Shown in pieces: positions 24,755 through 34,195 of a DNA stretch of 64,000 nt. The position numbers and the translations under genes were made by a program. Each line of letters opens with the position of its first letter. Within the stretch, counting starts at the first letter, position 1. Origin of the DNA: Fulvivirga marina (GTDB lineage: Bacteria; Bacteroidota; Bacteroidia; Cytophagales; Cyclobacteriaceae); NCBI RefSeq assembly GCF_016775155.1, contig NZ_JAEUGD010000066.1, positions 188,763 to 252,762 of the forward strand, read 5' to 3'. Below the pieces are notes generated by a model that saw only the letters and a program-made list of their open reading frames with translations, was not told where the DNA came from and did no database searches.

Positions 24755-26681
24755 TCATAATCTTTTCAAAGCAGGGCTTACCGTCAATCATCATGTTGAT
24801 TATATACATGCCTTCGCTCAAGTGACTTACATCTAGCATAAGCAACTCATCCTGCTTTTCAGTAATTAAAGATACTTCTCTCCCCTCAGTCGAGACTATA
24901 CTTACGGATTGCATATTGGCAAATTTACCTCTAATGTAAATTCGGGAAGTAGCTGGGTTGGGGTACAGGTAAATATCTGCCTGCAGCTCTCCCAAGCCTA
25001 CGCTTTTTCCTGATAATCCGAACTGGGATTTTCTAATCTCTATTTTAAATGCAGCGTCAAATACAGTATAGGCGATTCCATTATACCATAAATTCCCACC
25101 AAAGTATGCATTTGAAAAGCTATATTTTAACGACGCATTGGTAAGCTGCACTGTATACTGCTGTCCACTTAACAGCCACGGACCATTTTGCAAAGTAATA
25201 GATTGCCACCCTTTTCCTTTGCTAATTCCTGTCTGCTCGTAAACGATCTGCCCGGTCACCGAATTTCCCTCATAAACACGAAGTGCAGCCCCGGATATAG
25301 CATTAACTAAATTAAAAGAAACTGTTTCAAGGTTGCCATCCGCAGTAGCAACGAAGGACTGTCCCATATCCTGCCCATTATTATAGCTCAATATGCCACT
25401 GCCATTCGGTTGATCTATTACCACCAACTCTCCCTGCCCTCCCTCTGAAAAGGTTATGGCAGAAACTGTATTGCTTACGGCTGTTTCATCCATCGCATTG
25501 ACAGCTGTAACTCTATAGTAGTAGCGTGTTTCCGAAGCAAGCCCTTCATCATTGAACACTGTAGTATTAGCGCTTAAATTAGCTACCTCAGCAAACTGAC
25601 TATCAGAATACAATGACCTTTCAACAACATAGGCTGTTTCCGTTGTAGCGTTATCATTCCAGGTAAGTTTAATCCCTGAAGATGATACAGCTTCTGCCTG
25701 TACATTACCTGGAGCCTCAAACACTTCAGAGCTTGCAACTATGTTAAAAAATGTAGCTGCCAGATAACTGCTGAATATGTTGACATCTTTCGCATAGGTG
25801 CCTGTCTGCCCTCCCTGCTTATCACCTGAGCCCGGATCTACAGCAATAGCATGTCCCATCCCTTCGATACTGTAGGTTATAACAACATCATTTCCACCTT
25901 GATCTTTGTAGGCTTTACGAGTAACCAAAGCATTATTATCATAATTAGTATCTTCCTGATCCACAACCTGATCAGTAACATGCACATTGGTCCATTGCTC
26001 CATTAATTCTCTTTGATTTACAAAATACACTGTGTAATCAGATGTACCATGTATAGTAGCCACCCTGGGATAATTTCCACTAAATGACGGATATGCATTT
26101 CTCACCAGATTACCGAGCTGCTCCGGACTCTTATTTATATTACCAAACATGGCCATGAAAGCTTCATTGCTTCCCGTAGCAACCTTATATGGCAATCCAC
26201 TCATTACAACTCCGGCCGAAAATACATCAGGATAGGCTGCCAGCATAACACTAGTCATTCCCCCTCCCGCTGAAAATCCGGTGACATATACTCTATTATT
26301 ATCGATGGCATAGTTAGCCTTCACAAAATCTACCATTGATTTGAGGGATAACGCCTCGCCAGAACCTCGGCTGTAATCTCCACTTTCAAACCAGTTAAAG
26401 CACCTCGAAGAGTTATTGCTATTCTTTTGCTCCGCATAGATTACATAAAAGCCGTAACGGTCAGCCAGTTCGTTCCAACCACTTTCCCCTGCAAACTCAG
26501 AAGCACTTTGCGTACAACCATGCAACGCCAGAACCAGTGGAGCACCTGCAACAGGTAATTCAGGTTCATATATATACATACCAAGGTTGCCTGGATTAGA
26601 GCCAAAATTAGTAACTGGCACCTGAGAAAAAGCTTTATGAACAAAGCATAAGATAATAGGTAAAAGGAATAATTTTTTCAT
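24744..26681 (-). CDS. Secreted PHB-depolymerase-type esterase with T9SS sorting domain
   Basis: A 645-residue exported esterase. Signal peptide 1-20; catalytic domain 30-315 of the LpqC/PHB-depolymerase family with oxyanion-hole HGCTQ (54-58) and lipase box GFSAGG (135-140, Ser137), and a late His in GMGHAIAVDP. Next come a fibronectin-III domain (about 330-412), a beta-sandwich module (about 420-555) and a ~75-residue C-terminal sorting domain (YLYPNPATSRIYIRG, ending VSHLSEGMYIINM) marking it for the type IX secretion system. Likely substrates are polyesters or feruloyl/acetyl esters of polysaccharides. Confidence 0.87.
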   Translation of the reverse strand: MKKLFLLPIILCFVHKAFSQVPVTNFGSNPGNLGMYIYEPELPVAGAPLVLALHGCTQSASEFAGESGWNELADRYGFYVIYAEQKNSNNSSRCFNWFESGDYSRGSGEALSLKSMVDFVKANYAIDNNRVYVTGFSAGGGMTSVMLAAYPDVFSAGVVMSGLPYKVATGSNEAFMAMFGNINKSPEQLGNLVRNAYPSFSGNYPRVATIHGTSDYTVYFVNQRELMEQWTNVHVTDQVVDQEDTNYDNNALVTRKAYKDQGGNDVVITYSIEGMGHAIAVDPGSGDKQGGQTGTYAKDVNIFSSYLAATFFNIVASSEVFEAPGNVQAEAVSSSGIKLTWNDNATTETAYVVERSLYSDSQFAEVANLSANTTVFNDEGLASETRYYYRVTAVNAMDETAVSNTVSAITFSEGGQGELVVIDQPNGSGILSYNNGQDMGQSFVATADGNLETVSFNLVNAISGAALRVYEGNSVTGQIVYEQTGISKGKGWQSITLQNGPWLLSGQQYTVQLTNASLKYSFSNAYFGGNLWYNGIAYTVFDAAFKIEIRKSQFGLSGKSVGLGELQADIYLYPNPATSRIYIRGKFANMQSVSIVSTEGREVSLITEKQDELLMLDVSHLSEGMYIINMMIDGKPCFEKIMIRH

Positions 26682-26872
26682 AAGATTAAGGGTTTAGGTT
26701 GGAATGAATATCTTAATCTCTATGACATAAATACCAGCATATTATTAATATCAATGGGATGACTTAAGAAGATATATTCTAAAATAAATGAATAAGAATC
26801 TGCTTATCAAACAGATAAAATCCACAAAAAACTCAATGACTTAAACTTATAATCGGTCAACTAATTGTGATA

Positions 26873-27703
26873 TCAATAAACAAAAACAGGGCTCTCAGTT
26901 TCTTCCACAACCTGATCTGCATGACACTCTTTGTAACCCGAAGATTTACTGAACCTGTTAATAGCTATAAAATCGGCACTAAGCTTATTGGCATATGCTT
27001 TAATGGCCATTTCTTTATCTGAGCTGTCTACAACCTCAATAGCTGCTGCTTTCAAGTCATGTGCATTCAAATAATTTTCTATATCAAAGAAACTACATTG
27101 CTTTTTATCGTCGGGGTGGTTGACATGTATATAATAGACTTTTGACGACAGTTTTTTAGCCAAAAAAACCAGTTCCTCTACATTCTGCTGCTCTGAGGAA
27201 TCAAAATCTAGTGAGACCACTAATTTGTGCCTTCCTTTGAAAGTATGCTCATGATTACGGCATACCATAACAGGGCAATTAACTTGTATCAACCCAGGGG
27301 CCTGCTTTAAATTGCAAAAGGAATCTCCAATGGTATGTGCACCGGCGATTCCAATTACAATGAGTCCTATATCTTTCTTTTTTAACTGCTTTTTTATCCC
27401 TGAAGCAAGTTTATCAATTTTTATTTCAGAAGTAATTTCAACTCGGGCACTATCAATTTTCTTAACCAGTTCCCCGAGTTTTTCCTCGTTTTCCTTTAAT
27501 AAGTTAATTGAAGAAAAAAGTTCTTCACTAATATTTTCTATAGTATTTGCATGATGAGCTTTATGCCTGACTGGGGGAATGAAGTTAACGAGATGTACAC
27601 CCGTTTTCAATTTCTCTCCCAATTCGATTGCATTTCTGGCGGCATGGGTAGCAGCATCAGTAAAGTCAACCGGTACAAGAATAGATTTGGTAAGCTTTCC
27701 CAT
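26873..27703 (-). CDS. Universal stress protein, tandem UspA domains
   Basis: A 276-residue cytoplasmic protein with two UspA folds (about 5-150 and 155-276). The first starts with SILVPVDFTDAATHAARNA and ends with GLIVIGIAGAH and VMVCRN, the usual shape of the nucleotide-binding loop region; the second is more degenerate (LVVSLDFDSSEQQ, ADFIAINRFS). It probably binds ATP or AMP and acts in stress or starvation responses. Single gene, no clear operon. Confidence 0.85.
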   Translation of the reverse strand: MGKLTKSILVPVDFTDAATHAARNAIELGEKLKTGVHLVNFIPPVRHKAHHANTIENISEELFSSINLLKENEEKLGELVKKIDSARVEITSEIKIDKLASGIKKQLKKKDIGLIVIGIAGAHTIGDSFCNLKQAPGLIQVNCPVMVCRNHEHTFKGRHKLVVSLDFDSSEQQNVEELVFLAKKLSSKVYYIHVNHPDDKKQCSFFDIENYLNAHDLKAAAIEVVDSSDKEMAIKAYANKLSADFIAINRFSKSSGYKECHADQVVEETESPVFVY

Positions 27704-28162
27704 AAGATCAAAGTTTTGATTAGTGGGGCATTTGTGTATGTAGTACTTCGGAATGTAGCTTCTATATAACTAGAATTATTATTTACCTAAAAAAGCGGTG
27801 AACAACCCAATGACTCTTTTCTATTTTATTGAAACGTATTTATCATGTCTTAGGTGCCTGCATCACCAATATTTATAGCCGTGTTTGCTACATCTGTCAT
27901 GAAAGACAATAATATTTCTTAATCCATCAACATTTCCGTGCCATTTCTTCGCCTGAAAGGTTGGGCCTGTTTCTTTAATTTCAGCATTGATCAAGTATTA
28001 TTTCATTGTTCCCCAAAACCCTCATTCTTTATGCTATACACATCTCCGTTACCATCATTTTCAGCTTTGAGCTACCATTGATAACAAAATTGGTGGTGTT
28101 GTGCTTGGTGTCTCAATTATTAAATTTGGTTCAATCAAGTTAAGTACGAAAAGAAGTGTATG
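27704..28162. other. Intergenic region without recognised content
   Basis: I see no gene, RNA structure or clear promoter in these bases. Frames are short and without start codons in context. It separates the universal stress protein gene from the end of the racemase operon. Confidence 0.4.
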
Positions 28163-28187
28163 AAAAAAGGCTTTATAAAAGCGCCTA
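28163..28187 (-). terminator. Terminator of racemase operon
   Basis: Reading leftward: AGGCGCTTT, loop TAT, AAAGCCT, then six T. The hairpin contains the stop codon of the last racemase gene (28185-28187), so translation would run into the terminator stem. Confidence 0.6.
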
Positions 28188-29255
28188 AATAATCTTTTTG
28201 TCAATATAGTCCGAGTTCAAGATGCTTAAAGCTCCCATATATCGCAATTTAAATGACACCAAATCACCGACTTTATAGTTCCTCCTGGTTTTTCCCAGAT
28301 CGATAACAAGCATATCACTGCTGGCACCACTAATTTCTATTTTAGGGTCATCAGGAATAAGAAATTCCGGAGAAATATCCAGGAGCCCTACATCTATTAT
28401 AGCCCGATATGAAGTTTTACCATAGTCTTCTTCATTAATCACCATAACTTCTCCTGAGGGGTTTTCCGCCAGTTCTCCCATCGGCACCTTAGGTTTTTCA
28501 TAGAGCTCAATGATCTCAGTATATAGCTTAAAGACATCATCTCTCATTCCCTTTACAGTTTTCATCGTAAACAGATTGAGTCCAAAGTAGAGAATCTCTC
28601 CTACCCTGAAATGGTTAATACCCATAGGTCTCATTTTTTTCAATAATAAGGGTATGGTTACTGAGGTGCCACCCGAAACCCAAGGAATCTTTCTGTTAAA
28701 CTTGGCCTCGATGAGCTGCTTGTACAGACTAAGCTGTATTAATTTATCCTGCGATGGCATAACTCCATGCAAGCAATTAAGGTTAGTGCCTATACCTGTA
28801 ACCTCGATATTGGGTAACTCAAAAATACGCTCATAAAAGTCAATCACATTCTCTCCCAACACACCTTCACGGAGATCTCCCATCTCAATCATGATGATTA
28901 TCTTATGCTTTTTGTTTTGCCTCCCTGCCTCCTCCGACAGGAGCTTAATTGTAGAATAACTCGAATTAAAGCTTACATCCGCATACCTGATCAGGTTGCG
29001 AATACTTCGCTTAGCCGGAGGCTTTATATAAACTGTTTGCACCTTACTATCAATACTCTTCACCACTTTCAGATTACTTATCCTGGAGTCATGTATTTCT
29101 CTTGCTCCCAGGTTAATTACTTCTCTGATATAGTCTTTATTACCGCAAAGCAGCTTCGTTACCACTCCCCACTCTATATCCCGGTCCTCAAAGAGCTTTG
29201 AAAGGTATTGATAATTATGTTTTAAGCGATCTCTATATAATTCTAAAAATGCCAT
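28185..29255 (-). CDS. Fold-type III PLP amino-acid racemase (ornithine racemase/YhfX-like)
   Basis: A 356-residue alanine-racemase-like TIM barrel with a C-terminal beta domain. The PLP lysine is Lys34 in VVTKLLCGN; EIHDSRISN, IEMGDLREG, the GTNLNC segment near 155 and the GG-T-S phosphate-binding loop WVSGGTSVT match the alanine/ornithine racemase family rather than Alr itself. Cytoplasmic. It lies 6 bases after alr, so the operon makes two different racemases. Which amino acid it acts on (ornithine, lysine, alanine or other) cannot be told. Confidence 0.8.
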   Translation of the reverse strand: MAFLELYRDRLKHNYQYLSKLFEDRDIEWGVVTKLLCGNKDYIREVINLGAREIHDSRISNLKVVKSIDSKVQTVYIKPPAKRSIRNLIRYADVSFNSSYSTIKLLSEEAGRQNKKHKIIIMIEMGDLREGVLGENVIDFYERIFELPNIEVTGIGTNLNCLHGVMPSQDKLIQLSLYKQLIEAKFNRKIPWVSGGTSVTIPLLLKKMRPMGINHFRVGEILYFGLNLFTMKTVKGMRDDVFKLYTEIIELYEKPKVPMGELAENPSGEVMVINEEDYGKTSYRAIIDVGLLDISPEFLIPDDPKIEISGASSDMLVIDLGKTRRNYKVGDLVSFKLRYMGALSILNSDYIDKKII

Positions 29256-29261
29256 TGTATT

Positions 29262-30416
29262 TTATTCTGTTATACGGGGGATATCACGAGGCAACCGGGT
29301 GAGCAGTTCGTAATTCAACTGATTACTTAGCTCCCCAAAAGAAGCTACCGATATGGCAGTCTCCTCATGCCCTCCTATTAAAGTTACTTCAGTTCCTTTT
29401 GAAACACCAGTTACATCGGTAATATCTACCATCATCATATTCATGTTGACCGTACCAATTACACTAGCCCTCCTTCCATTGATCAGCACAAGCCCCTGAT
29501 TACTAAGTGCTCTGCTATAACCATGAGCATAACCAACAGGAATGGTTGCTATGACCATATCTTGCTGAGCAAGATAACTGGTACCATAACCGATGAATTC
29601 ACCTGCCCTTACTACTTTAACGGCCATCACATAGCTCGTCCAGGTAATAACCCGCCTTAACGGGTCTGTTTTGACCTCAGTTTTAAGCTTACCGAGGTAA
29701 TCAATAAATACTTCTTTGCTTGGCCAATAGCCATATTGCAGTATACCTACCCTAACCATATCCATATGAGTTTTCGGGTAGGCTATGGCAGCAGCAGAGC
29801 ATGCCGTATGTCTCAATGCCGGAGTTACACCATGTTTTTTGAGCCATGCATAGGTTTTGTTGAAACTTTTTATCTGCTTTTGTACCCTTACATAATTAGC
29901 TATGCTTTCTGCGCCCGCATAGTGAGTACATAACCCCTGTGGTTTCAAATATTGTCTATTTTTAACAATCAGATCGACCAGTAGTTCTAGCTCATTGCGG
30001 TTGAAACCGGTCCTATTCATCCCAGTTTCAATTTCAATATGGATAAGAGCGGGTTTTCCTACCTTTTTTGCTGCATCGAGTGCTACTCCCGCCCTTTCTA
30101 CATCAAAAACAAAGAACTCTATACCCTGCTCAATCAGCCATTCCACATTATGGTTATACACCTCACCCATTACCAAAATGGTACATTCTCCACTTATTAC
30201 CTTATGTACTCTATGAGCCTCATCTGCACTGAATACCGAAAAGTGGTCCACTCCGCACTTTTCAATCATAGGCACCATGGCCTCTATCCCATGGCCATAG
30301 GCATTGCCTTTAACCACGGATGATAACCTTACATTTTCGCCAAGTCTCGATCTAATAAATTCAATATTGGATCTCAAGGCATCAGAATTGAGTACAATTG
30401 TAGATGTACTATGCAT
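29262..30416 (-). CDS. alr: Alanine racemase
   Basis: A 384-residue PLP enzyme interconverting L- and D-alanine for peptidoglycan, or catabolising D-alanine. The Schiff-base Lys36 sits in VVKGNAYGHG, GMNRTGF binds PLP, and GYGTSYLAQ supplies the tyrosine on the opposite face; GTVNMNMMMVDIT is the family's C-terminal signature. It overlaps the upstream M20 gene by 8 bases and so is translationally coupled. Its place in a transporter/amidohydrolase operon suggests a catabolic or interconversion role rather than the housekeeping one. Confidence 0.93.
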   Translation of the reverse strand: MHSTSTIVLNSDALRSNIEFIRSRLGENVRLSSVVKGNAYGHGIEAMVPMIEKCGVDHFSVFSADEAHRVHKVISGECTILVMGEVYNHNVEWLIEQGIEFFVFDVERAGVALDAAKKVGKPALIHIEIETGMNRTGFNRNELELLVDLIVKNRQYLKPQGLCTHYAGAESIANYVRVQKQIKSFNKTYAWLKKHGVTPALRHTACSAAAIAYPKTHMDMVRVGILQYGYWPSKEVFIDYLGKLKTEVKTDPLRRVITWTSYVMAVKVVRAGEFIGYGTSYLAQQDMVIATIPVGYAHGYSRALSNQGLVLINGRRASVIGTVNMNMMMVDITDVTGVSKGTEVTLIGGHEETAISVASFGELSNQLNYELLTRLPRDIPRITE

Positions 30417-31569
30417 TTTTTGTTTTTAAAAGCTGGTCGATAATATGATGATACATTAAAACACCAGTGCCTAAAATCTCATCCGGAAAATTATAATTCG
30501 GATTATGCAAGTCGGGCATATTCTCTCCTGAACCCAGCCCAAACAGAGCTCCTTTATATTTTTTTGTAAAGAGACCAAAATCTTCACTCCATCTAAATGG
30601 CTGCTTTGCTTCTATTACCGAAAGTTTCAATTGTTTTGCTGCAGATTTTATATACTCACAACAATTTTTATCACTTATGGTTGAGTTAAATACCTCTGTC
30701 TCGCTGATTCTTATCTTTAGGTCATATTTTTCTGAAATATTCCTTGATTGTTCTTCGATTTCCGACTCTAATTTCGAAAAGTCATCGTCATAATAAGCAC
30801 GAATGGTAGCCATAACCACTGCCTTGCCGGGAGTAACACCAAAAGCACGATCTCCTAACTTGGCATGCACCACGGTAGCAAGCGAAAAATCTTTTAACCC
30901 ACTTAAAGTTAAGGGAGCGCGTTCTATTAATTTTATAATTTCAGCCACCGCCAGAGCCGGACTAATACCATTGTGAGGCTCAGCAGCATGAGAAGTTTTA
31001 CCTTGCAACTCTATAATCAGACCTTTTGATGCTGCCGCAAAAACTCCTTCCTTAACTATGATTTCATTTCTGGAAAAACCTGGGAGATTATGAAGAGCAA
31101 AAACATAATCTACCTTCAGATCTTTGAATCGGGCATCATTAATCATACGCCTGGCCCCTTCGCCTGTTTCTTCAGCAGGTTGGAACATTAAAGCCACTCT
31201 ACCCTTTTCTGGTCTGTTCTCGGCCAGTAGTGGAGCAACACCCGCAACCATAACCATATGTCCGTCATGCCCACAAAGATGTGCCTTACCTTCTTTTTTT
31301 GAACGGTAAGGAATACTATTGATTTCCTCAATCGCGAGCCCATCAAGCTCTGCTCTTATCATTACCGTAGGGCCTGGTTTTTCTCCATCAAAAAAGAAAA
31401 CCATACCTTCTCCTCCAATACCGGTGACTATTTCATCAGGACCATACTCTTCTACAAACCGCCTGATTTTACTGGCCGTTTCCTTTTCCTCGCCAGAAAC
31501 CTCCGGCTCCTGATGTAGTTCCTTACGTAATTGCCACAATTTCTGCAGCGTTGTATCCTTTATTGGCAT
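30409..31569 (-). CDS. M20D amidohydrolase (N-acyl-L-amino-acid / IAA-amino-acid hydrolase-like)
   Basis: A 386-residue metal-dependent amidohydrolase that removes acyl groups from amino acids. Metal and catalytic residues of the M20D family are visible: Cys99 and the HDGH at 101-104, Glu133-Glu134 in PAEETGEGA, His160 in ALHNLPG and a late His in PDLHNPNYNF. A dimerisation lid occupies about 180-290. Cytoplasmic, no signal peptide. It overlaps alr by 8 bases, so free amino acids released here could be passed to the racemases. Confidence 0.88.
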   Translation of the reverse strand: MPIKDTTLQKLWQLRKELHQEPEVSGEEKETASKIRRFVEEYGPDEIVTGIGGEGMVFFFDGEKPGPTVMIRAELDGLAIEEINSIPYRSKKEGKAHLCGHDGHMVMVAGVAPLLAENRPEKGRVALMFQPAEETGEGARRMINDARFKDLKVDYVFALHNLPGFSRNEIIVKEGVFAAASKGLIIELQGKTSHAAEPHNGISPALAVAEIIKLIERAPLTLSGLKDFSLATVVHAKLGDRAFGVTPGKAVVMATIRAYYDDDFSKLESEIEEQSRNISEKYDLKIRISETEVFNSTISDKNCCEYIKSAAKQLKLSVIEAKQPFRWSEDFGLFTKKYKGALFGLGSGENMPDLHNPNYNFPDEILGTGVLMYHHIIDQLLKTKNA

Positions 31570-31584
31570 ACAATATAAAACAGC

Positions 31585-32064
31585 TTATTTCTTAAGTCTC
31601 ATTTCAAGATACTTATTGGTAAAGCCTAGTTTCTCATAAAGAAATTTAGCAGGATTATGGGGCTCCACATGCAAAGCGATATCTCCATCAGCCTTGTCAA
31701 TAGCTCTTTTCATTAATTCTTTACCAATACCTTTGCCCCTATGTGCAGCATCCATAGCAATATAAACCAAAATATTTTCCGGTATATATCCTGACATACC
31801 GGTTCTATTAATAACTACTGCACCTATAATCTTTCCGTCGAGCCTGGCTGTTACTACAAATCCACCTGGTGTAACACCTCTATCCAGCGCATAATCAATA
31901 GCTTTCAGTATATCTGCTTTTTCATCACCAAATTCATCCAGATGTACATATAAAAATTCTGCCACCTCTTCACGGTGAATCAACCCCACTGTTTCCGCAG
32001 GTGTCAGGATATTGTATTGAACCATTTTTGTATCTTTATTTGTGTTTGCTGAAATTGTACTCAT
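31585..32064 (-). CDS. GNAT-family N-acetyltransferase
   Basis: A 159-residue acetyl-CoA-dependent acetyltransferase. The acetyl-CoA loop is RGKGIGKELM near residues 111-120, preceded by beta-4 ILVYIAMDAAHR and followed by LHVEPHNPAKFLYEKLGF, typical of GNAT. The start could be ATG 32064 or the later ATG opening MVQYN. It sits 3 bases after the symporter gene and 15 bases before the amidohydrolase gene; N-acetylation and deacylation in one operon suggest handling of amino-acid derivatives. Confidence 0.85.
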   Translation of the reverse strand: MSTISANTNKDTKMVQYNILTPAETVGLIHREEVAEFLYVHLDEFGDEKADILKAIDYALDRGVTPGGFVVTARLDGKIIGAVVINRTGMSGYIPENILVYIAMDAAHRGKGIGKELMKRAIDKADGDIALHVEPHNPAKFLYEKLGFTNKYLEMRLKK

Positions 32065-32067
32065 AAT

Positions 32068-33513
32068 TTAAGAATGTTTTAATTTTTGCTTCTTTCTTAT
32101 TTCATTGACGACTATAAATATGATCAATGAAGAAGTAATGCCATAGAAGTTAGCATCAAGACCTAACGGCAGCTTTTGCTGGTTAAAAATAAGTGTTAGT
32201 GTAACTACCCCTCCTGTAAGCATAGCAAGGAAAGCCGCCAATGAACTACTGTTTCTAACAAACAATGCTGCTATAACAGGAACAAACAACCCTGAAACCA
32301 TAAATGCATAAGAGTAAAGCATTAGCTCCAAAACGTTCTGCATAAATGTAGCCAGAACAAGTGCCGCCATACCTATAACGAGCGTAAGCACCTGTGAAGT
32401 TCTTAGAATGCTTTTTTCACTTTTACCAATGTGTAGCCACCTACCAAACACATCGGTAAGTATGTTGCCTGAAGCTGCCATAAGACAGCTATCAGCCGTC
32501 GACATAATTGCCGAAAAGTACGCTGACATCATCAAGCCCATCAAGCCCACCGGAAGAATACTTCTCAACAGAAGTGGGAGACCCATTTCAGAATCTATGT
32601 CTCCAACATTTGCGTATCCCAACCCCTCAAACATACCTTGTTCGGCTGCAACTCTGGCAAAAAGCCCCAGTAAAACACCCATCATAGCCATAATAGGCCA
32701 TTCAAAAAGACCAGCAATAAACCAGGCCTTTCGGGCTTCCTTCTCACCTCTACAAGAATAGATTCTCTGATATAGAGTCATACCCACAAACCAGATAGGG
32801 ATAATAGTGATCCCCCAATTAACAAAGGTCTGCCATTCTATATTTCCGAAAGACAGATATTCCGCTGGCAGTATATCTGTGATGGTATCATACCCACCAA
32901 TCGCTACATAGCCCAAGGGAATACCTATAAATATTAACCCTGACATCAGAATTATCCACTGAATGGTATCAGTATAGATAACGGCCTTCATTCCTCCCAT
33001 AACCGTATAAACTATAGCAATGACTCCCATTATGATTAGCGCCGTGTTCAGGTCCAACTCAACAAATGACGCTGATGCAAGCTTTGCTCCTGCTAATATC
33101 TGGGAACTGGTAAAGCCAATATAGCCGATAGCTGATATAACACCCGCAAGTAAGGCTACATAACTATTATAGAAATGCCCGAAGATTTGAGGAAAAGTAA
33201 GAAAGTTATGAAGTTTGGATAGACGACTCACCTTTGGAATCAGCAGAACTGCTGCAAGCCATGCTCCAATTAATCCCGTAAACAGCATCCATGAACCTGC
33301 TATTCCCATTGTAAAACCAAGCCCTCCCAGCCCGATTGAGAATCCTCCCCCCACATCTGTAGCCACCACAGACAAGCCAACATGCCATGCCCCCATTTTT
33401 CTGCCTCCTACATAATAATCGTCGGTATCTTTATTCTTTCTTAAAAAGTAGAATCCAACTCCTAACATGGCCAACATGTAAATGGCGAAAATCGCCAGGT
33501 CAATAGCGTGCAT
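32068..33513 (-). CDS. Sodium:solute symporter (SSS family)
   Basis: A 481-residue inner-membrane transporter of the SSS/PutP type with about 13 helices. The N-terminal DDYYVGGRKMGAW and the SADSCLMAASGN of helix 9 (Na+ site region) are family landmarks. Substrates of relatives are amino acids, pantothenate or sugars. It is the first structural gene of the operon containing GNAT, amidohydrolase and two racemases, and so most likely imports their substrate, an amino acid, peptide or N-acyl amino acid. Confidence 0.88.
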   Translation of the reverse strand: MHAIDLAIFAIYMLAMLGVGFYFLRKNKDTDDYYVGGRKMGAWHVGLSVVATDVGGGFSIGLGGLGFTMGIAGSWMLFTGLIGAWLAAVLLIPKVSRLSKLHNFLTFPQIFGHFYNSYVALLAGVISAIGYIGFTSSQILAGAKLASASFVELDLNTALIIMGVIAIVYTVMGGMKAVIYTDTIQWIILMSGLIFIGIPLGYVAIGGYDTITDILPAEYLSFGNIEWQTFVNWGITIIPIWFVGMTLYQRIYSCRGEKEARKAWFIAGLFEWPIMAMMGVLLGLFARVAAEQGMFEGLGYANVGDIDSEMGLPLLLRSILPVGLMGLMMSAYFSAIMSTADSCLMAASGNILTDVFGRWLHIGKSEKSILRTSQVLTLVIGMAALVLATFMQNVLELMLYSYAFMVSGLFVPVIAALFVRNSSSLAAFLAMLTGGVVTLTLIFNQQKLPLGLDANFYGITSSLIIFIVVNEIRKKQKLKHS

Positions 33514-33525
33514 TAAAAAAATTAT

Positions 33526-33577
33526 TTTCTATAGAAACATTTAAAACGCAAAACTATAGATATAACATTTAAAATGC
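33526..33577. promoter_or_regulatory. Palindrome and direct repeats before symporter operon
   Basis: TTTCTATAGAAA (33526-33537) is a perfect palindrome, and AACATTTAAAA-C/T-GC occurs twice (33536-33549 and 33564-33577). They lie in the 117-base gap between the MarR gene and the symporter start and are good candidates for regulator binding, probably by MarR. The TTTCTA half recurs in the dyad upstream of the MarR gene. Confidence 0.4.
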
Positions 33578-33630
33578 CATTTTTAATGACACAATAACAG
33601 TAAACACATCATAATTAGCTTCTGTACAAA

Positions 33631-34119
33631 TTATTTATCACCCTGAGTAGGAAGCAAATCATCCAGAGTCACCAGTGGATAAGCATCAATATTATCTATA
33701 CCCATAACATCTATCAAAAGCTTAAAGCCACGCTCAATCTCTTTTAACTGATCTTCCGACAGCTTATTAAGCTTCGTCTGCAACTGCTCGTGCATTAGCT
33801 CTGGTGTTTTTTTCAGCAATGATGCACCGTTGGTTGTTAACGCTACGTATGTAATCCTTTTATCCTTTAGGTTAGGTAACTTGGCTACATAGCCTTTTTT
33901 TTCAAGCCTGCTTATAATGCCAGTAACCGTACTGGAATTTAGGTTCAGGTATTTCGATATCTGTCCATGAGTAGCTTTGAAGTCATCACATGTTTTCAGG
34001 AAGTTTAACGTTAGCAACTGAGGAATACTGATACCATACTCCTTCTGAATTCTTTTTGACTCCAGGTTGACAGATCGAAGAATTTTTCGAATATTGATTA
34101 GTATACTTGTTGAATCCAA
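33631..34119 (-). CDS. MarR-family transcriptional regulator
   Basis: A 162-residue winged-helix repressor. The HTH is THGQISKYLNLNSSTVTGIISRLEKKGYV (about 55-83), followed by the wing LPNLKDKRITYVALT; flanking helices form the dimer interface. An in-frame TAA seven codons upstream and no ATG nearby make TTG (34117-34119) the start. It lies directly upstream of and in the same direction as the symporter-racemase operon, which it may regulate together with itself. Confidence 0.87.
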   Translation of the reverse strand: MDSTSILINIRKILRSVNLESKRIQKEYGISIPQLLTLNFLKTCDDFKATHGQISKYLNLNSSTVTGIISRLEKKGYVAKLPNLKDKRITYVALTTNGASLLKKTPELMHEQLQTKLNKLSEDQLKEIERGFKLLIDVMGIDNIDAYPLVTLDDLLPTQGDK

Positions 34120-34164
34120 GGTATTATTGATATTTAATTACAAAGTTAGAAAAAGATTTAAAAT

Positions 34165-34182
34165 TAGTTTCTACATAAACTA
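34165..34182. promoter_or_regulatory. Dyad TAGTTT-N6-AAACTA, putative MarR operator
   Basis: A perfect 6+6 inverted repeat with a 6-base centre lies between the divergent MarR and DUF4159 genes, 46 bases before the MarR start. MarR regulators usually bind such 16-20 base dyads. Confidence 0.45.
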
Positions 34183-34195
34183 TTCAGATTGCTAT

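Noticed and set aside
26689-26702. GGGTTTAGGTTGG, matching the core of the structured element
   Set aside because: No pairing arms or GGGAGG hairpin around it; it reads as the ordinary AT-rich leader of the esterase gene on the other strand.
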